Source of the DNA: JBFKQC01 sp041627895
GTDB lineage: Bacteria; Pseudomonadota; Alphaproteobacteria; Rhodobacterales; Rhodobacteraceae
Assembly: GCA_041627895.1 (NCBI GenBank)
Contig: JBFKQC010000084.1
Coordinates: 1 to 16,106, forward strand
Reading direction: 5' to 3'
DNA length: 16,106 nt
Below the pieces are notes generated by a model. It had not been told where the DNA came from and made no database searches. It saw nothing but the letters and a program-made list of their open reading frames with translations. Both the position numbers and the translations under genes were made by a program. Every line of letters starts with the position of its first letter. Positions within the stretch are counted from its first letter, which is position 1. Of this stretch, positions 1 through 6,376 are shown piece after piece.

Positions 1-1
1 C

Positions 2-100
2 TACCACGGTCGCGGCGCGAAGATCCTGAAGATGAGAGAGGAGATCAAGAACCAGACAATCCGGCAACGCCGCTTGCAGCATCAGACCGCTGCCGCCTAA
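2..100 (+). CDS. C-terminal tail of an unrecognised ORF, cut by the window edge
   Basis: An open frame enters from the left edge and ends at a TAA at 98-100. It gives 32 very basic residues ending in HQTAAA, with KILKMREEIKN in the middle. I do not recognise the family. It lies in the same frame as the recombinase remnant that follows, so it could be the end of an upstream gene or part of a recombinase gene broken by a stop. No motif decides between these. The real start lies outside the window. Confidence 0.3.
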   Translation, partial: YHGRGAKILKMREEIKNQTIRQRRLQHQTAAA

Positions 101-820
101 ACTCGAACAGAAACCGAACCAGAGCCTCCGTTACAAAACGACCCCAGAAGTCCGAAAAACCCTGACGACGGACAGGTAAAGGCACTGCGGGCTCTGTTTT
201 CGTGGGCGCTCGAACGTGGCCATGTAGCAGAGAACCCTGCCCAAGGCGTCGGTCGCATCAACCGAGGTACCGGTACGATCCCGTGGACCGCAGCCGATCT
301 GAAGGCCTACCGACAGGTCCATCTGCCCGGAACCCCAGCTCACATTGCGCTGTCGCTGTTCATGTTTACTGGCTGCCGCATAGGTGATGCGGCTCACCTC
401 GGGCCGAGTAACATCGTCAAGCGCAACGGCGAGGACTGGTTGGAATGGCAGCCCGAGAAACGTGGGTCGGCCCCTGTCTCGGTCCCAATACTGCACCCGC
501 TGGCTCGCTCAATCGAAGCGCTGACGGTCACCGGGCCAACCTTCATCCTGACCGCCGCTGGTCGACCATTTGCATCCAAGGCCGCTTTGGGAGGCAGATT
601 CCGTGACTGGTGTAACAAGGCAGGACTGGAGCGCCGTAGCGCTCACGGGATTCGGAAAGCCCTCTCCGAGTTGCTGGCCGAAAGTGGAGCCACGCAGCAT
701 ATGATCATGTCCATCATGGGACACACCCAGGCCAAGACCAGTGAGGTCTACACCAAGGGCGTGAATCGGGCGATACTGGCGAGCGAGGGTATGGCGCTGA
801 TGAAGGGGCTGGACTGGTGA
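101..820 (+). pseudogene. Truncated tyrosine recombinase (phage-type integrase), catalytic domain only
   Basis: The frame is open from 101 to the TGA at 818-820. From about 170 it reads like a phage-type integrase: the end of the core-binding domain (KALRALFSWALERG, then ENPAQGV), followed by the catalytic domain. The active-site residues are visible: Arg in TGCRIGD (codon 377-379), HGIR with His at 644 and Arg at 653, His in MGH at 722, and Tyr in VYTKG at 749-751. These enzymes cut and rejoin DNA at attachment sites. No ATG, GTG or TTG lies in frame between 101 and 362. The ATG at 362 would leave only about 152 residues, starting just before the first catalytic Arg, so the arm-binding and core-binding domains are missing. 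I therefore call it a 5'-truncated remnant. G+C is lower than in the catabolic genes (34 of 60 bases in line 361-420 against 41 of 60 in line 7261-7320), which fits imported DNA. Confidence 0.75.
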
Positions 821-979
821 CTGCGGGACACCCTACCGCTAAGCCATTGGTCGGAAACGCGAGGTTTTCGAACGACGCGGGACACCTCACCTTTGAAATC
901 ACAGTAAAAATCGCCTTTCTGCAGGTCCCTCCGGGCCTACCAGACCCGCCCGCCGGTCTTTCCCGGCCGATGCCTCGGC
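821..979. other. Intergenic junction between integrase remnant and catabolic operon
   Basis: These 159 bases separate the end of the recombinase from the end of the leftward operon. I see no gene. The stretch holds a 10-bp direct repeat (823-832 and 877-886), an A-rich tract near 903-909 (a T tract for leftward transcription) and a hairpin at its right end. It marks the boundary between possible mobile DNA and the catabolic locus, but no clear attachment-site core is visible. Confidence 0.5.
823..886. repeat. Short direct repeat GCGGGACACC, two copies
   Basis: GCGGGACACC occurs at 823-832 and again at 877-886, 54 bp apart, directly after the recombinase stop codon. Both copies sit in similar context (followed by CTACC and TCACC). 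Direct repeats beside an integrase gene can be recombinase arm sites or insertion-sequence ends, but 10 bp is short enough to be chance. Confidence 0.3.
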
Positions 980-980
980 C
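965..980 (-). terminator. Candidate hairpin at the end of the leftward operon
   Basis: The sequence is a perfect 6-bp stem with a 4-base loop (GGCCGA-TGCC-TCGGCC on the plus strand). It sits immediately downstream of the rpiR-type stop codon and shares one base with it. No T-run follows directly. A T5 tract for leftward transcription occurs about 55 bases further on, at 905-909. It could therefore be a weak or Rho-assisted terminator, or a 3'-end stabilising hairpin. Confidence 0.35.
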
Positions 981-1876
981 TACCGGCTCGTCGCCACGGG
1001 AATGCGCGGATCGTCGGTATCGTGCTGCAGCCGGGCCGCGACGCTGACCATCAGGGCCTGCGCCAGGCACATCGGCGCCGCCAGCGAGCGCGAAAAGGCA
1101 TAGTCGTGCTCGGGCACGGCAAAGAGGATGCTGGCCGACTTCATCAGCGGCGACAGGGTGCTGTCCGATATCGCGATGATCGGCACGCCGGCCGCGGCGG
1201 TTTCCTCGACGATATTGACCACCTCGGTGGCGTAGAACCGGAAGGACACCGCGATCAGGATGTCGCCCGGCTTGACGGTTCGCGCCATATGCGTCGCCAG
1301 TCCGCCGCTGGCGTCCAGCAGAACGCAGCGTTTTTCCAGCATCGTCAGGATGTAGCGCATCAGGTTGACGACCGGCTCGGATCGCAGCTGGCCCACCAGG
1401 TACACGGTATCCGCCGCCTCGATCAGGTCGCTCGCCCGGGCGAGGTCTTCCGCGCCGATCCGGTCCAGCAGATCCTGCAGCGAGGCGATGTCGCGCACCA
1501 CCAGGTCGCGCAGGAATCCGAGTTCCGAGCGGTCCTCGTGCAGTTCCAGTTCGCCTTCCAGCGCCCGCCTGCGGGCCTCGAACCCCGGCGCGGCGGTCGA
1601 CAGGCGCCTCTGGAACAGCGCCTGCAGGTCCTTGAACCCGCCATAGCCCAGCGCCTGTGCAAAGCGCACGAAGCTGGAGGCGTGGATTCCGCAATGCGCG
1701 GCGATCGCGTTGACCGACTGCACCGCCACCTCGTTCGGGTTCTGCGTCAGGTATTCCGAAATGCGTTGATAGGTCTTGCTCATCTGCTCGTGGCGCTCGT
1801 GGATCAGACGGATAAGCGCCTCGTAGGTTGCGGGCGGCGCCTCTGACGGGTTTGCCTTCGTGTCCTTGCCAGCCAT
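980..1876 (-). CDS. RpiR-family transcriptional regulator (HTH + SIS domain)
   Basis: This 298-residue protein is a sugar-phosphate-responsive DNA-binding regulator. The N-terminal HTH_6 domain spans about 17-95, with the helix-turn-helix around NAIAAHCGIHASSFVRFAQ (56-74) and the typical LGYGGFKDL after it. A SIS (sugar isomerase) effector domain covers about 145-275, including VYLVGQLRSE and the AVSFRFYATE loop. The length is normal for the family. The ATG at 1876 is chosen because a GGAGGG Shine-Dalgarno lies 6 bases upstream, inside the 14-bp gap after the preceding dehydrogenase. It is the last gene of the leftward operon, so it probably regulates this locus and is itself made from the regulated transcript. 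The effector is probably a phosphorylated sugar or cyclitol intermediate, by family analogy. Which operator it binds cannot be told from sequence. Confidence 0.9.
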   Translation of the reverse strand: MAGKDTKANPSEAPPATYEALIRLIHERHEQMSKTYQRISEYLTQNPNEVAVQSVNAIAAHCGIHASSFVRFAQALGYGGFKDLQALFQRRLSTAAPGFEARRRALEGELELHEDRSELGFLRDLVVRDIASLQDLLDRIGAEDLARASDLIEAADTVYLVGQLRSEPVVNLMRYILTMLEKRCVLLDASGGLATHMARTVKPGDILIAVSFRFYATEVVNIVEETAAAGVPIIAISDSTLSPLMKSASILFAVPEHDYAFSRSLAAPMCLAQALMVSVAARLQHDTDDPRIPVATSR

Positions 1877-1890
1877 GGCGTGCCCTCCGG

Positions 1891-3009
1891 CTATGCGACC
1901 CCGATCCAGCGGCCTTCGCGGGACGAGCGCTGGATCGTCTCGACGAGCGTCTGGATGCGCAGCCCGGCCCGGAAACCGAACGGCTCTTCGGCTTGGCCGG
2001 CGACGGCGCGGACGAATCCCGCGACCTCGATCGTCTTGAGATCGTTGAAACCGATCTGGTGGCCGGGCGCCACGATGAACTCGCCATAGGGCGGATGCGC
2101 CGGCCCGGCCTCGATCTTTCGGAAACCCTGCCGGCCGGCCGCGTCGGCCGTGGCGAAGAAATGCAGCTCGTTCAGCCGCTCGCCGGCAAAGACCAGCGCG
2201 CCCCGGGTGCCATGGACCTCGAAGTCGTGCTGCATCTTGCGCCCGGTGGCGATCCAGTTGCCCTCGATCGAGCCGGTGGCGCCGCTCGCGAAGCGCAGGA
2301 AGGCGCGGCCGACATCGTCGACCTCGACCTTGCGGCGCCCGCCCCTGCCGTCGGGCCGCTCGCCGATCATCGTCACGCAGTCGCCCATCACCTCCGTGAT
2401 CGGGCCCAGCAGGTATTCCGCAGTGGCCAGCGCGTGGCTGCCCAGATCGGCCAGCGCGCCACCGCCCGCGGGATCGTGGCGAAAGGTGAACGGGCCGTCT
2501 GCATCGGCCATGTAGTCCTCGGCATGAAGCCCGCGATAGCCGCGGATCTCGCCCAGTTCTCCGGCGCCGATCATGTCGCGCGCCAGCCGGAAGATCGGGT
2601 TGCAGAGATAGTTGAAGCCGACCTGCGTCCTGACCCCCGCAGCCTCGGCCGCCTCGGCCATCTCGCGCGCGTCCCCGGCCAGCGGGGCCAGCGGTTTCTC
2701 GCAATAGACATGCTTGCCGGCGGCGATGGCGGCCAGCGACATCTCCTTGTGCAGCGCGTTCGGCGCGGTGACCGAGACGATGTCGATCGACGGGTCGTTG
2801 ACGATGTCGCGCCAGTCCGCGGTCGCGGTTTCGAAGCCGTAGGCGCGCGCCGCCTTCGCCGCGGCCGCTTCGGTGACGTCGGCGACGGTGCCCAGCACGA
2901 TGCCGCAAGGCAAATCGAAGGTTCGCGGCGCGGCGCCGAACCCGAACGCATGGGCCTTGCCCATGAAGCCGGTTCCGATGAGGCCGACGCGAAGGTCAGG
3001 TTTCGACAT
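1891..3009 (-). CDS. Gfo/Idh/MocA-family NAD(P)-dependent dehydrogenase, probably cyclitol or sugar
   Basis: This 372-residue cytoplasmic oxidoreductase has an N-terminal Rossmann fold (GLIGTGFMG, 9-17). The conserved CEKPL follows, with Lys105 as the expected catalytic lysine, then the C-terminal alpha/beta domain with ADLGSH, supplying Asp188 and His192. This Lys/Asp/His set is that of sugar and inositol dehydrogenases in the family, so it looks catalytically intact. The start ATG lies inside the end of the upstream hydroxyacid dehydrogenase gene (14-bp overlap), which indicates translational coupling in the leftward operon. In this context it probably oxidises a hydroxyl of an inositol isomer or a sugar derivative, perhaps scyllo-inositol or another stereoisomer. 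The exact substrate and the direction of reaction cannot be read from the sequence. It is not close to the second Gfo/Idh/MocA protein at 11239-12261. Confidence 0.88.
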   Translation of the reverse strand: MSKPDLRVGLIGTGFMGKAHAFGFGAAPRTFDLPCGIVLGTVADVTEAAAAKAARAYGFETATADWRDIVNDPSIDIVSVTAPNALHKEMSLAAIAAGKHVYCEKPLAPLAGDAREMAEAAEAAGVRTQVGFNYLCNPIFRLARDMIGAGELGEIRGYRGLHAEDYMADADGPFTFRHDPAGGGALADLGSHALATAEYLLGPITEVMGDCVTMIGERPDGRGGRRKVEVDDVGRAFLRFASGATGSIEGNWIATGRKMQHDFEVHGTRGALVFAGERLNELHFFATADAAGRQGFRKIEAGPAHPPYGEFIVAPGHQIGFNDLKTIEVAGFVRAVAGQAEEPFGFRAGLRIQTLVETIQRSSREGRWIGVA

Positions 3010-3967
3010 GGCCGATATGCTCCCGGTTGACGACCAGATCGGGGTCGATGCTGCCGTCGAAGAAATCGAGGATGTTCCGCGCCGACCCGATCGCCATGCG
3101 CTCTGCCGCGCCCGCGGTCAATCCGGCGATGTGCGGCGACAGGATCACCTGGTCGAAACGTGCCAGCGGATGGTCGGCGGGCAGCGGCTCGGTTTCGAAC
3201 ACGTCCAGCCCGGCCGCACCCACCTTGCCGCTGTCCAGCGCCTCGACCAGCGCGTTTTCGTCGATGACGCCGCCGCGCGCGGTGTTCACAACGATCACGC
3301 CGTCCTTCATCGCGTCCAGTTCCGCCGCGCCGATCAGCGGCGTGTCGCCGCCCGGCACGCTGACCGAGACGACATCGGCCCAGGCCAGCCCTTCGCGCAG
3401 GTCCGCCACCGCCGCGACATCGCCCGCCGGCCAGCCGAGTTGCAGCAGGAACGGGTCGTAGGCGCGGACCGTCATGCCGAACCCGGCCATCATGCCCGCG
3501 ATATGGCGCCCGATACGGCCGAAACCGAGCTGCAGCAGGTTGCGCCCGTTGATATCCTGCGATTCCAGCCTGTTGCGCCATTCCCAGGGTCCGTCCCGCA
3601 CCGCCCTGTCCGCGCGCAGCGCGCGCTTGCCGGCGGCGAGGATCAGCATGGCGGCATGTTCGGCCACCGAGGCCGAGTTGACGTCGCCGCAGACCGCCAG
3701 CGCGATGCCGCGCGCGCTGAGCGCGCCGACATCCACCGCGTCGTAGCCCACGCCGTGCCGCGACACGAGCCGCAGGCGCCCGGCCATCGCCACGGTCCGC
3801 GCCGACATCGGCTGCGTCCGCAGCAGGACGGCATCGGCCTCGCGGATATTCGCGACAAGGCTCTGCTCCGAGGTTTCCGCGACATAGCGCACCGTGACGC
3901 CGGGGGCCGTGTCGAGCAGGGCGCGGCCGGATGGATGCAGCGGCCCGGCGACAAGGACATGCGGCAT
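2996..3967 (-). CDS. D-isomer-specific 2-hydroxyacid dehydrogenase
   Basis: This 323-residue enzyme interconverts a 2-keto acid and a D-2-hydroxy acid using NAD(P)H. The SVAEHAAMLILA stretch (100-111) and the nucleotide-binding LGFGRIG (147-153) are clear. The catalytic residues are in place: Arg231 in NTARGG, Glu260 in DVFETEP and His279 in SPHIAG. It belongs to the phosphoglycerate/hydroxypyruvate/glyoxylate reductase superfamily. The ATG at 3967 shares its A with the TGA of the aldolase gene (TGATG), and the protein starts naturally as MPHVLVAGPL, so this start is preferred over longer in-frame options. Next to an aldolase that releases a keto acid, a role in reducing hydroxypyruvate, glyoxylate or a similar fragment is plausible, but that is inference. 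The 3' end overlaps the downstream dehydrogenase start. Confidence 0.9.
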   Translation of the reverse strand: MPHVLVAGPLHPSGRALLDTAPGVTVRYVAETSEQSLVANIREADAVLLRTQPMSARTVAMAGRLRLVSRHGVGYDAVDVGALSARGIALAVCGDVNSASVAEHAAMLILAAGKRALRADRAVRDGPWEWRNRLESQDINGRNLLQLGFGRIGRHIAGMMAGFGMTVRAYDPFLLQLGWPAGDVAAVADLREGLAWADVVSVSVPGGDTPLIGAAELDAMKDGVIVVNTARGGVIDENALVEALDSGKVGAAGLDVFETEPLPADHPLARFDQVILSPHIAGLTAGAAERMAIGSARNILDFFDGSIDPDLVVNREHIGHVET

Positions 3968-4776
3968 CAGTACGCGCCCCCCACGCCGCCGCCGTCCCCG
4001 GGCGCGCCGGTCAGTTCGCGGAACCGCGCCACGCTGGCCGCCGACGCGGCGGCGAGAAGCCGGGCGTCGCCCGACACGGTCGTCAGGCTGTAGCCCCAGC
4101 CGATGGCCTTGGCCGCGTAGTCCGGGGTGCCGCAATGCAGGCACGCCCTGATGCCCTTGTCGGCGCAGACGTCGGCGATCCGCCGGATCAGGTCGACCAT
4201 CTCGGGCTCTTCGCGGTCAAAGCCCGGCGGCAGGCGGCCCTGCTGCGTGCCGAGCGTCAGGTCGGCGGGGCCGACATAGATGCCGTCCAGACCCGGCACC
4301 GCCGCGATCGCCTCGAGGTTGCGCACGCCTTCGGCGGTCTCGATCATCGCGAGCGCGACGATCTCGTCGTTCATTTCCGGCCCGTAGCCCGGCATCGCGA
4401 ACCCGGCGCGGGTCGGCCCGAAACTGCGCTGGCCCTGCGGCGGATAACGGACGTAGCCGACGAATTCCGCCGCCTGCTCGGCGGTGCTGATCATCGGGCA
4501 GATCACGTTCAGCGCGCCGGCATCCAGCACCTTCATGATCGCGCCCGGATCGAGCCATGGAACCCGCGCGCCGAGCGCCGCACCCGAGGCGCGCATCGCC
4601 TGGTACATCGGCAGCAGGCTGGAATAGTCCAACGCGCCGTGCTGCACGTCGACCGAGATCGCGTCATAGCCCTGTGCGGCCATGATCTCGGCGCTGAACG
4701 GATTGCCGATGGACAGCCAGCCGTGCAGCACCGGCCTGCCCTCGGACCACAACTGCCGGACCTTGTTCCTGAACAT
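3967..4776 (-). CDS. HpcH/HpaI-family class II aldolase
   Basis: This 269-residue TIM-barrel aldolase belongs to the family that cleaves 2-keto-3-deoxy or 4-hydroxy-2-keto acids to pyruvate (or a relative) plus an aldehyde, using a divalent metal. The active-site set is complete. His46 is in DVQHG, Arg71 in GARVPW, Glu146 in MIETAEG and Asp172 in VGPADLT (the last two bind the metal). His46 and Arg71 sit at almost the same positions as in HpaI (His45, Arg70). The C-terminal tail is Gly-rich (GAPGDGGGVGGAY). The ATG at 4776 has a strong AAGGGGG site upstream, in a 12-bp gap after the aldehyde dehydrogenase stop. It is the second large gene of the leftward operon and is coupled to the hydroxyacid dehydrogenase by a one-base overlap. 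Canonical inositol loci carry IolJ, of the class II FBP-aldolase type, instead. The actual substrate is unknown. Confidence 0.9.
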   Translation of the reverse strand: MFRNKVRQLWSEGRPVLHGWLSIGNPFSAEIMAAQGYDAISVDVQHGALDYSSLLPMYQAMRASGAALGARVPWLDPGAIMKVLDAGALNVICPMISTAEQAAEFVGYVRYPPQGQRSFGPTRAGFAMPGYGPEMNDEIVALAMIETAEGVRNLEAIAAVPGLDGIYVGPADLTLGTQQGRLPPGFDREEPEMVDLIRRIADVCADKGIRACLHCGTPDYAAKAIGWGYSLTTVSGDARLLAAASAASVARFRELTGAPGDGGGVGGAY

Positions 4777-4788
4777 CGCCCGCCCCCT

Positions 4789-6219
4789 TCAGAACACGAT
4801 CTGCGCAAGCTTGGTGTCGAGATAGTCCTCGATCCCCTCGCGCCCGCCCTCGCGGCCCATCCCCGAATGGTTGGTGCCGCCGAACGGCGCCTCGGCGGCC
4901 GCGAGCGCGAAGGAATTGATCCCCACCATGCCGGATTTCAGCGCGGCGACCGTGCGGCGCGCGCGTTCCGGCGAGCGGGTGAAGGCATAGGCCGACAGCC
5001 CCATGGCCGAGGCATTGGCCCGGGCCAGCGCCTCGTCGTCGTCGCGGAACCCGGTGATCGCGGCGACCGGGCCGAAATTCTCTTCGGCAAAGACCGCCAT
5101 GTCGTCGCCGACGCCGGTCAGAACGGTCGGCTCGTAGAAATGCCCGGCATTGAACCCCGGCGCACGCTTGCCGCCCAGCGCGACCTCGGCGCCTGCCTTC
5201 ACCGCGTCCTGCACGATGGCGTCGACCTCGCGCAGCCGCCCCGCGTTGATCAGCGGCCCCATGGCCGTCGCCTCGTCCAGGCCGTCGCCCAGCCTGATCT
5301 TCGCCGCGCGCGCGACGAACCCCTCGACGAAGGCGTCGTGCAGGCTGTCGTAGACGAAGAACCGGTCGGGCGCCACGCAGACCTGGCCGCAATTGGCGAA
5401 TTTCGTGGCCACGCCGGCATCCAGCGCCGCCTCCAGATCGGCATCGTCGTAGACGATCAGCGGTGCGTTGCCGCCCAGTTCCATCGAGACCTTCTTCACC
5501 GTGTCCGCGGCATCCCGGATCATCTGCTGGCCGACGCGGGTCGAGCCGGTCAGCGACACCTTGCGCACGCGCGCATCGGCCATGACGGGGGCGTAGGTGT
5601 CGCCGGTCGCGCCGACGACGAGGTTGACGGCGCCGTCCGGCAGCCCGCCCGCGCGGATGCAGTCGACCAGCACCATCGCCACGCCCGGGGTCTGCGACGA
5701 CGGGCGCAGCACCACCGGGCAGCCGGCGGCAAGCGCGGGCGCGATCTTGCGGGCGGGCAGCGCGGCGGGGAAGTTCCAGGCCGTGAAGGCGCCGACGATG
5801 CCGACCGGCTCGCGGCTGATCTCGAACCGCCCGCCGGGCACGCAGGCCTCGACGATGCGCCCGTAGATGCGGCGGGCCTCCTCGGCGTACCAGCGGAACT
5901 GGTCGCAGGCGAGGCCCCATTCCCGGCCCGACTGGGCCATCGGCTTGCCGGTCTCGGTCGAGATCATGCGTTGCGCTTCGCCGGCCCTGCGCAGCATCTC
6001 GTCGGCGATCCTGTGCATGGCCTCGGCGCGGCCGTGCCCGCCCATGTCGCGAAGCGCCGCGCAGGCGCCCGCGGCGGCGTCCAGCGCCGCCGCGGTGTCC
6101 CGCGCCGAGGCGACCGCGACCGAGCCGACGGGCTTTTCCGTCACCGGCGACAGGACCTCTGCCGTGCCGCTGCCCTTGGTCCACGCCCCGCCGATGAACA
6201 ATCCGAAATCTTCGTACAT
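4789..6219 (-). CDS. NAD(P)-dependent aldehyde dehydrogenase, succinate-semialdehyde dehydrogenase-like
   Basis: This 476-residue enzyme oxidises an aldehyde to an acid in the cytoplasm. Catalytic residues are present: Asn149 in AWNFP, general base Glu247 in MELGGN, nucleophile Cys281 in GQVCVAPDR and Glu380 before NFGP. The general-base Glu argues against the CoA-acylating methylmalonate/malonate-semialdehyde dehydrogenase class (IolA), which lacks it. The usual cofactor-binding Lys and Glu of the KPxE motif are changed: the sequence reads VVLRPSSQTPG (169-179), with Arg and Ser. Loss of the Glu often goes with NADP use. The ATG at 6219 is the only sensible start because an in-frame TAG lies two codons upstream. 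Its own ribosome binding site is weak, and a short upstream ORF ends 3 bases before it. Likely substrates are semialdehydes released by the neighbouring aldolase. Confidence 0.9.
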   Translation of the reverse strand: MYEDFGLFIGGAWTKGSGTAEVLSPVTEKPVGSVAVASARDTAAALDAAAGACAALRDMGGHGRAEAMHRIADEMLRRAGEAQRMISTETGKPMAQSGREWGLACDQFRWYAEEARRIYGRIVEACVPGGRFEISREPVGIVGAFTAWNFPAALPARKIAPALAAGCPVVLRPSSQTPGVAMVLVDCIRAGGLPDGAVNLVVGATGDTYAPVMADARVRKVSLTGSTRVGQQMIRDAADTVKKVSMELGGNAPLIVYDDADLEAALDAGVATKFANCGQVCVAPDRFFVYDSLHDAFVEGFVARAAKIRLGDGLDEATAMGPLINAGRLREVDAIVQDAVKAGAEVALGGKRAPGFNAGHFYEPTVLTGVGDDMAVFAEENFGPVAAITGFRDDDEALARANASAMGLSAYAFTRSPERARRTVAALKSGMVGINSFALAAAEAPFGGTNHSGMGREGGREGIEDYLDTKLAQIVF

Positions 6220-6222
6220 GGC

Positions 6223-6273
6223 CTATCCGATCTCGCTGATCATGATCGTGCGCGCCTCGGCGATTCCCTGCAT
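6223..6273 (-). CDS. 16-codon upstream ORF / leader peptide before the aldehyde dehydrogenase
   Basis: An ATG at 6273 begins MQGIAEARTIMISEIG followed by TAG at 6225-6223. A strong Shine-Dalgarno, GGGAGGG (6284-6278 on the minus strand), lies 4 bases upstream, better than the site in front of the dehydrogenase itself. The mini-ORF is in the same frame as the dehydrogenase, and the junction reads TAG-GCC-ATG. Ribosomes finishing the leader would therefore stop next to the dehydrogenase start. It may be a translational-coupling leader, or a longer N-terminus cut off by a stop. There is no run of regulatory codons typical of attenuators. I do not recognise the peptide. Confidence 0.45.
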   Translation of the reverse strand: MQGIAEARTIMISEIG

Positions 6274-6295
6274 GGGACCCTCCCAAATGCGTTTC

Positions 6296-6311
6296 TGCAA
6301 TGATCGTTGCA
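6296..6311. promoter_or_regulatory. Candidate operator TGCAATGATCGTTGCA in the divergent control region
   Basis: This 16-bp inverted repeat has 5-bp arms TGCAA/TTGCA around a GATC centre and is palindromic at all but one pair of positions. A further TTGCA half-site lies at 6318-6322. It sits over the spacer and -10 of the predicted leftward promoter and just upstream of iolD, so a bound repressor could control both operons. The symmetry fits a dimeric regulator such as the RpiR-type or LacI-type protein encoded here. Which one binds is not decidable from sequence. Confidence 0.5.
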
Positions 6312-6329
6312 AAAGTGTTGCATTGTCAA
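6300..6329 (-). promoter_or_regulatory. Predicted leftward promoter for the aldehyde dehydrogenase-rpiR operon
   Basis: On the minus strand a perfect -35 TTGACA (6329-6324) is followed, after an 18-base spacer, by GATCAT (6305-6300), a 4-of-6 match to the sigma-70 -10. Transcription would start near 6293, about 10 bases before the Shine-Dalgarno of the short upstream ORF. The candidate operator overlaps the spacer and -10. Confidence 0.45.
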
Positions 6330-6346
6330 TATTCATTTCGTAGAGT
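6318..6346 (+). promoter_or_regulatory. Predicted rightward promoter for iolD
   Basis: TTGCAT (6318-6323) and TAGAGT (6341-6346), 17 bases apart, are the best -35/-10 pair I can find upstream of iolD. They match the consensus at only 3 and 4 of 6 positions. The -35 overlaps the leftward promoter, so the two operons may compete or be co-regulated. Confidence 0.3.
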
Positions 6347-6376
6347 GCGTGGCGAACGCCGTGGGAGGAGATCGCG

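Noticed and set aside
980..2908. A 642-codon minus-strand frame suggesting a fusion of the regulator with an upstream domain
   Set aside because: The extra N-terminal part is an Arg-rich out-of-frame reading of the Gfo/Idh/MocA gene. The regulator has its own ATG at 1876 with a GGAGGG site.
4789..6219. Calling the aldehyde dehydrogenase IolA (malonate-semialdehyde dehydrogenase)
   Set aside because: CoA-acylating members lack the general-base Glu, whereas this protein has Glu247 in MELGGN and looks like the hydrolytic succinate-semialdehyde type.
3931..6303. Very long open frame (790 codons) on the plus strand, antisense to the aldolase and aldehyde dehydrogenase genes
   Set aside because: It is rich in Arg, His, Ala and Gly with no recognisable domain, as expected for a shadow frame in high-GC DNA. 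The opposite strand encodes proteins with intact catalytic motifs.
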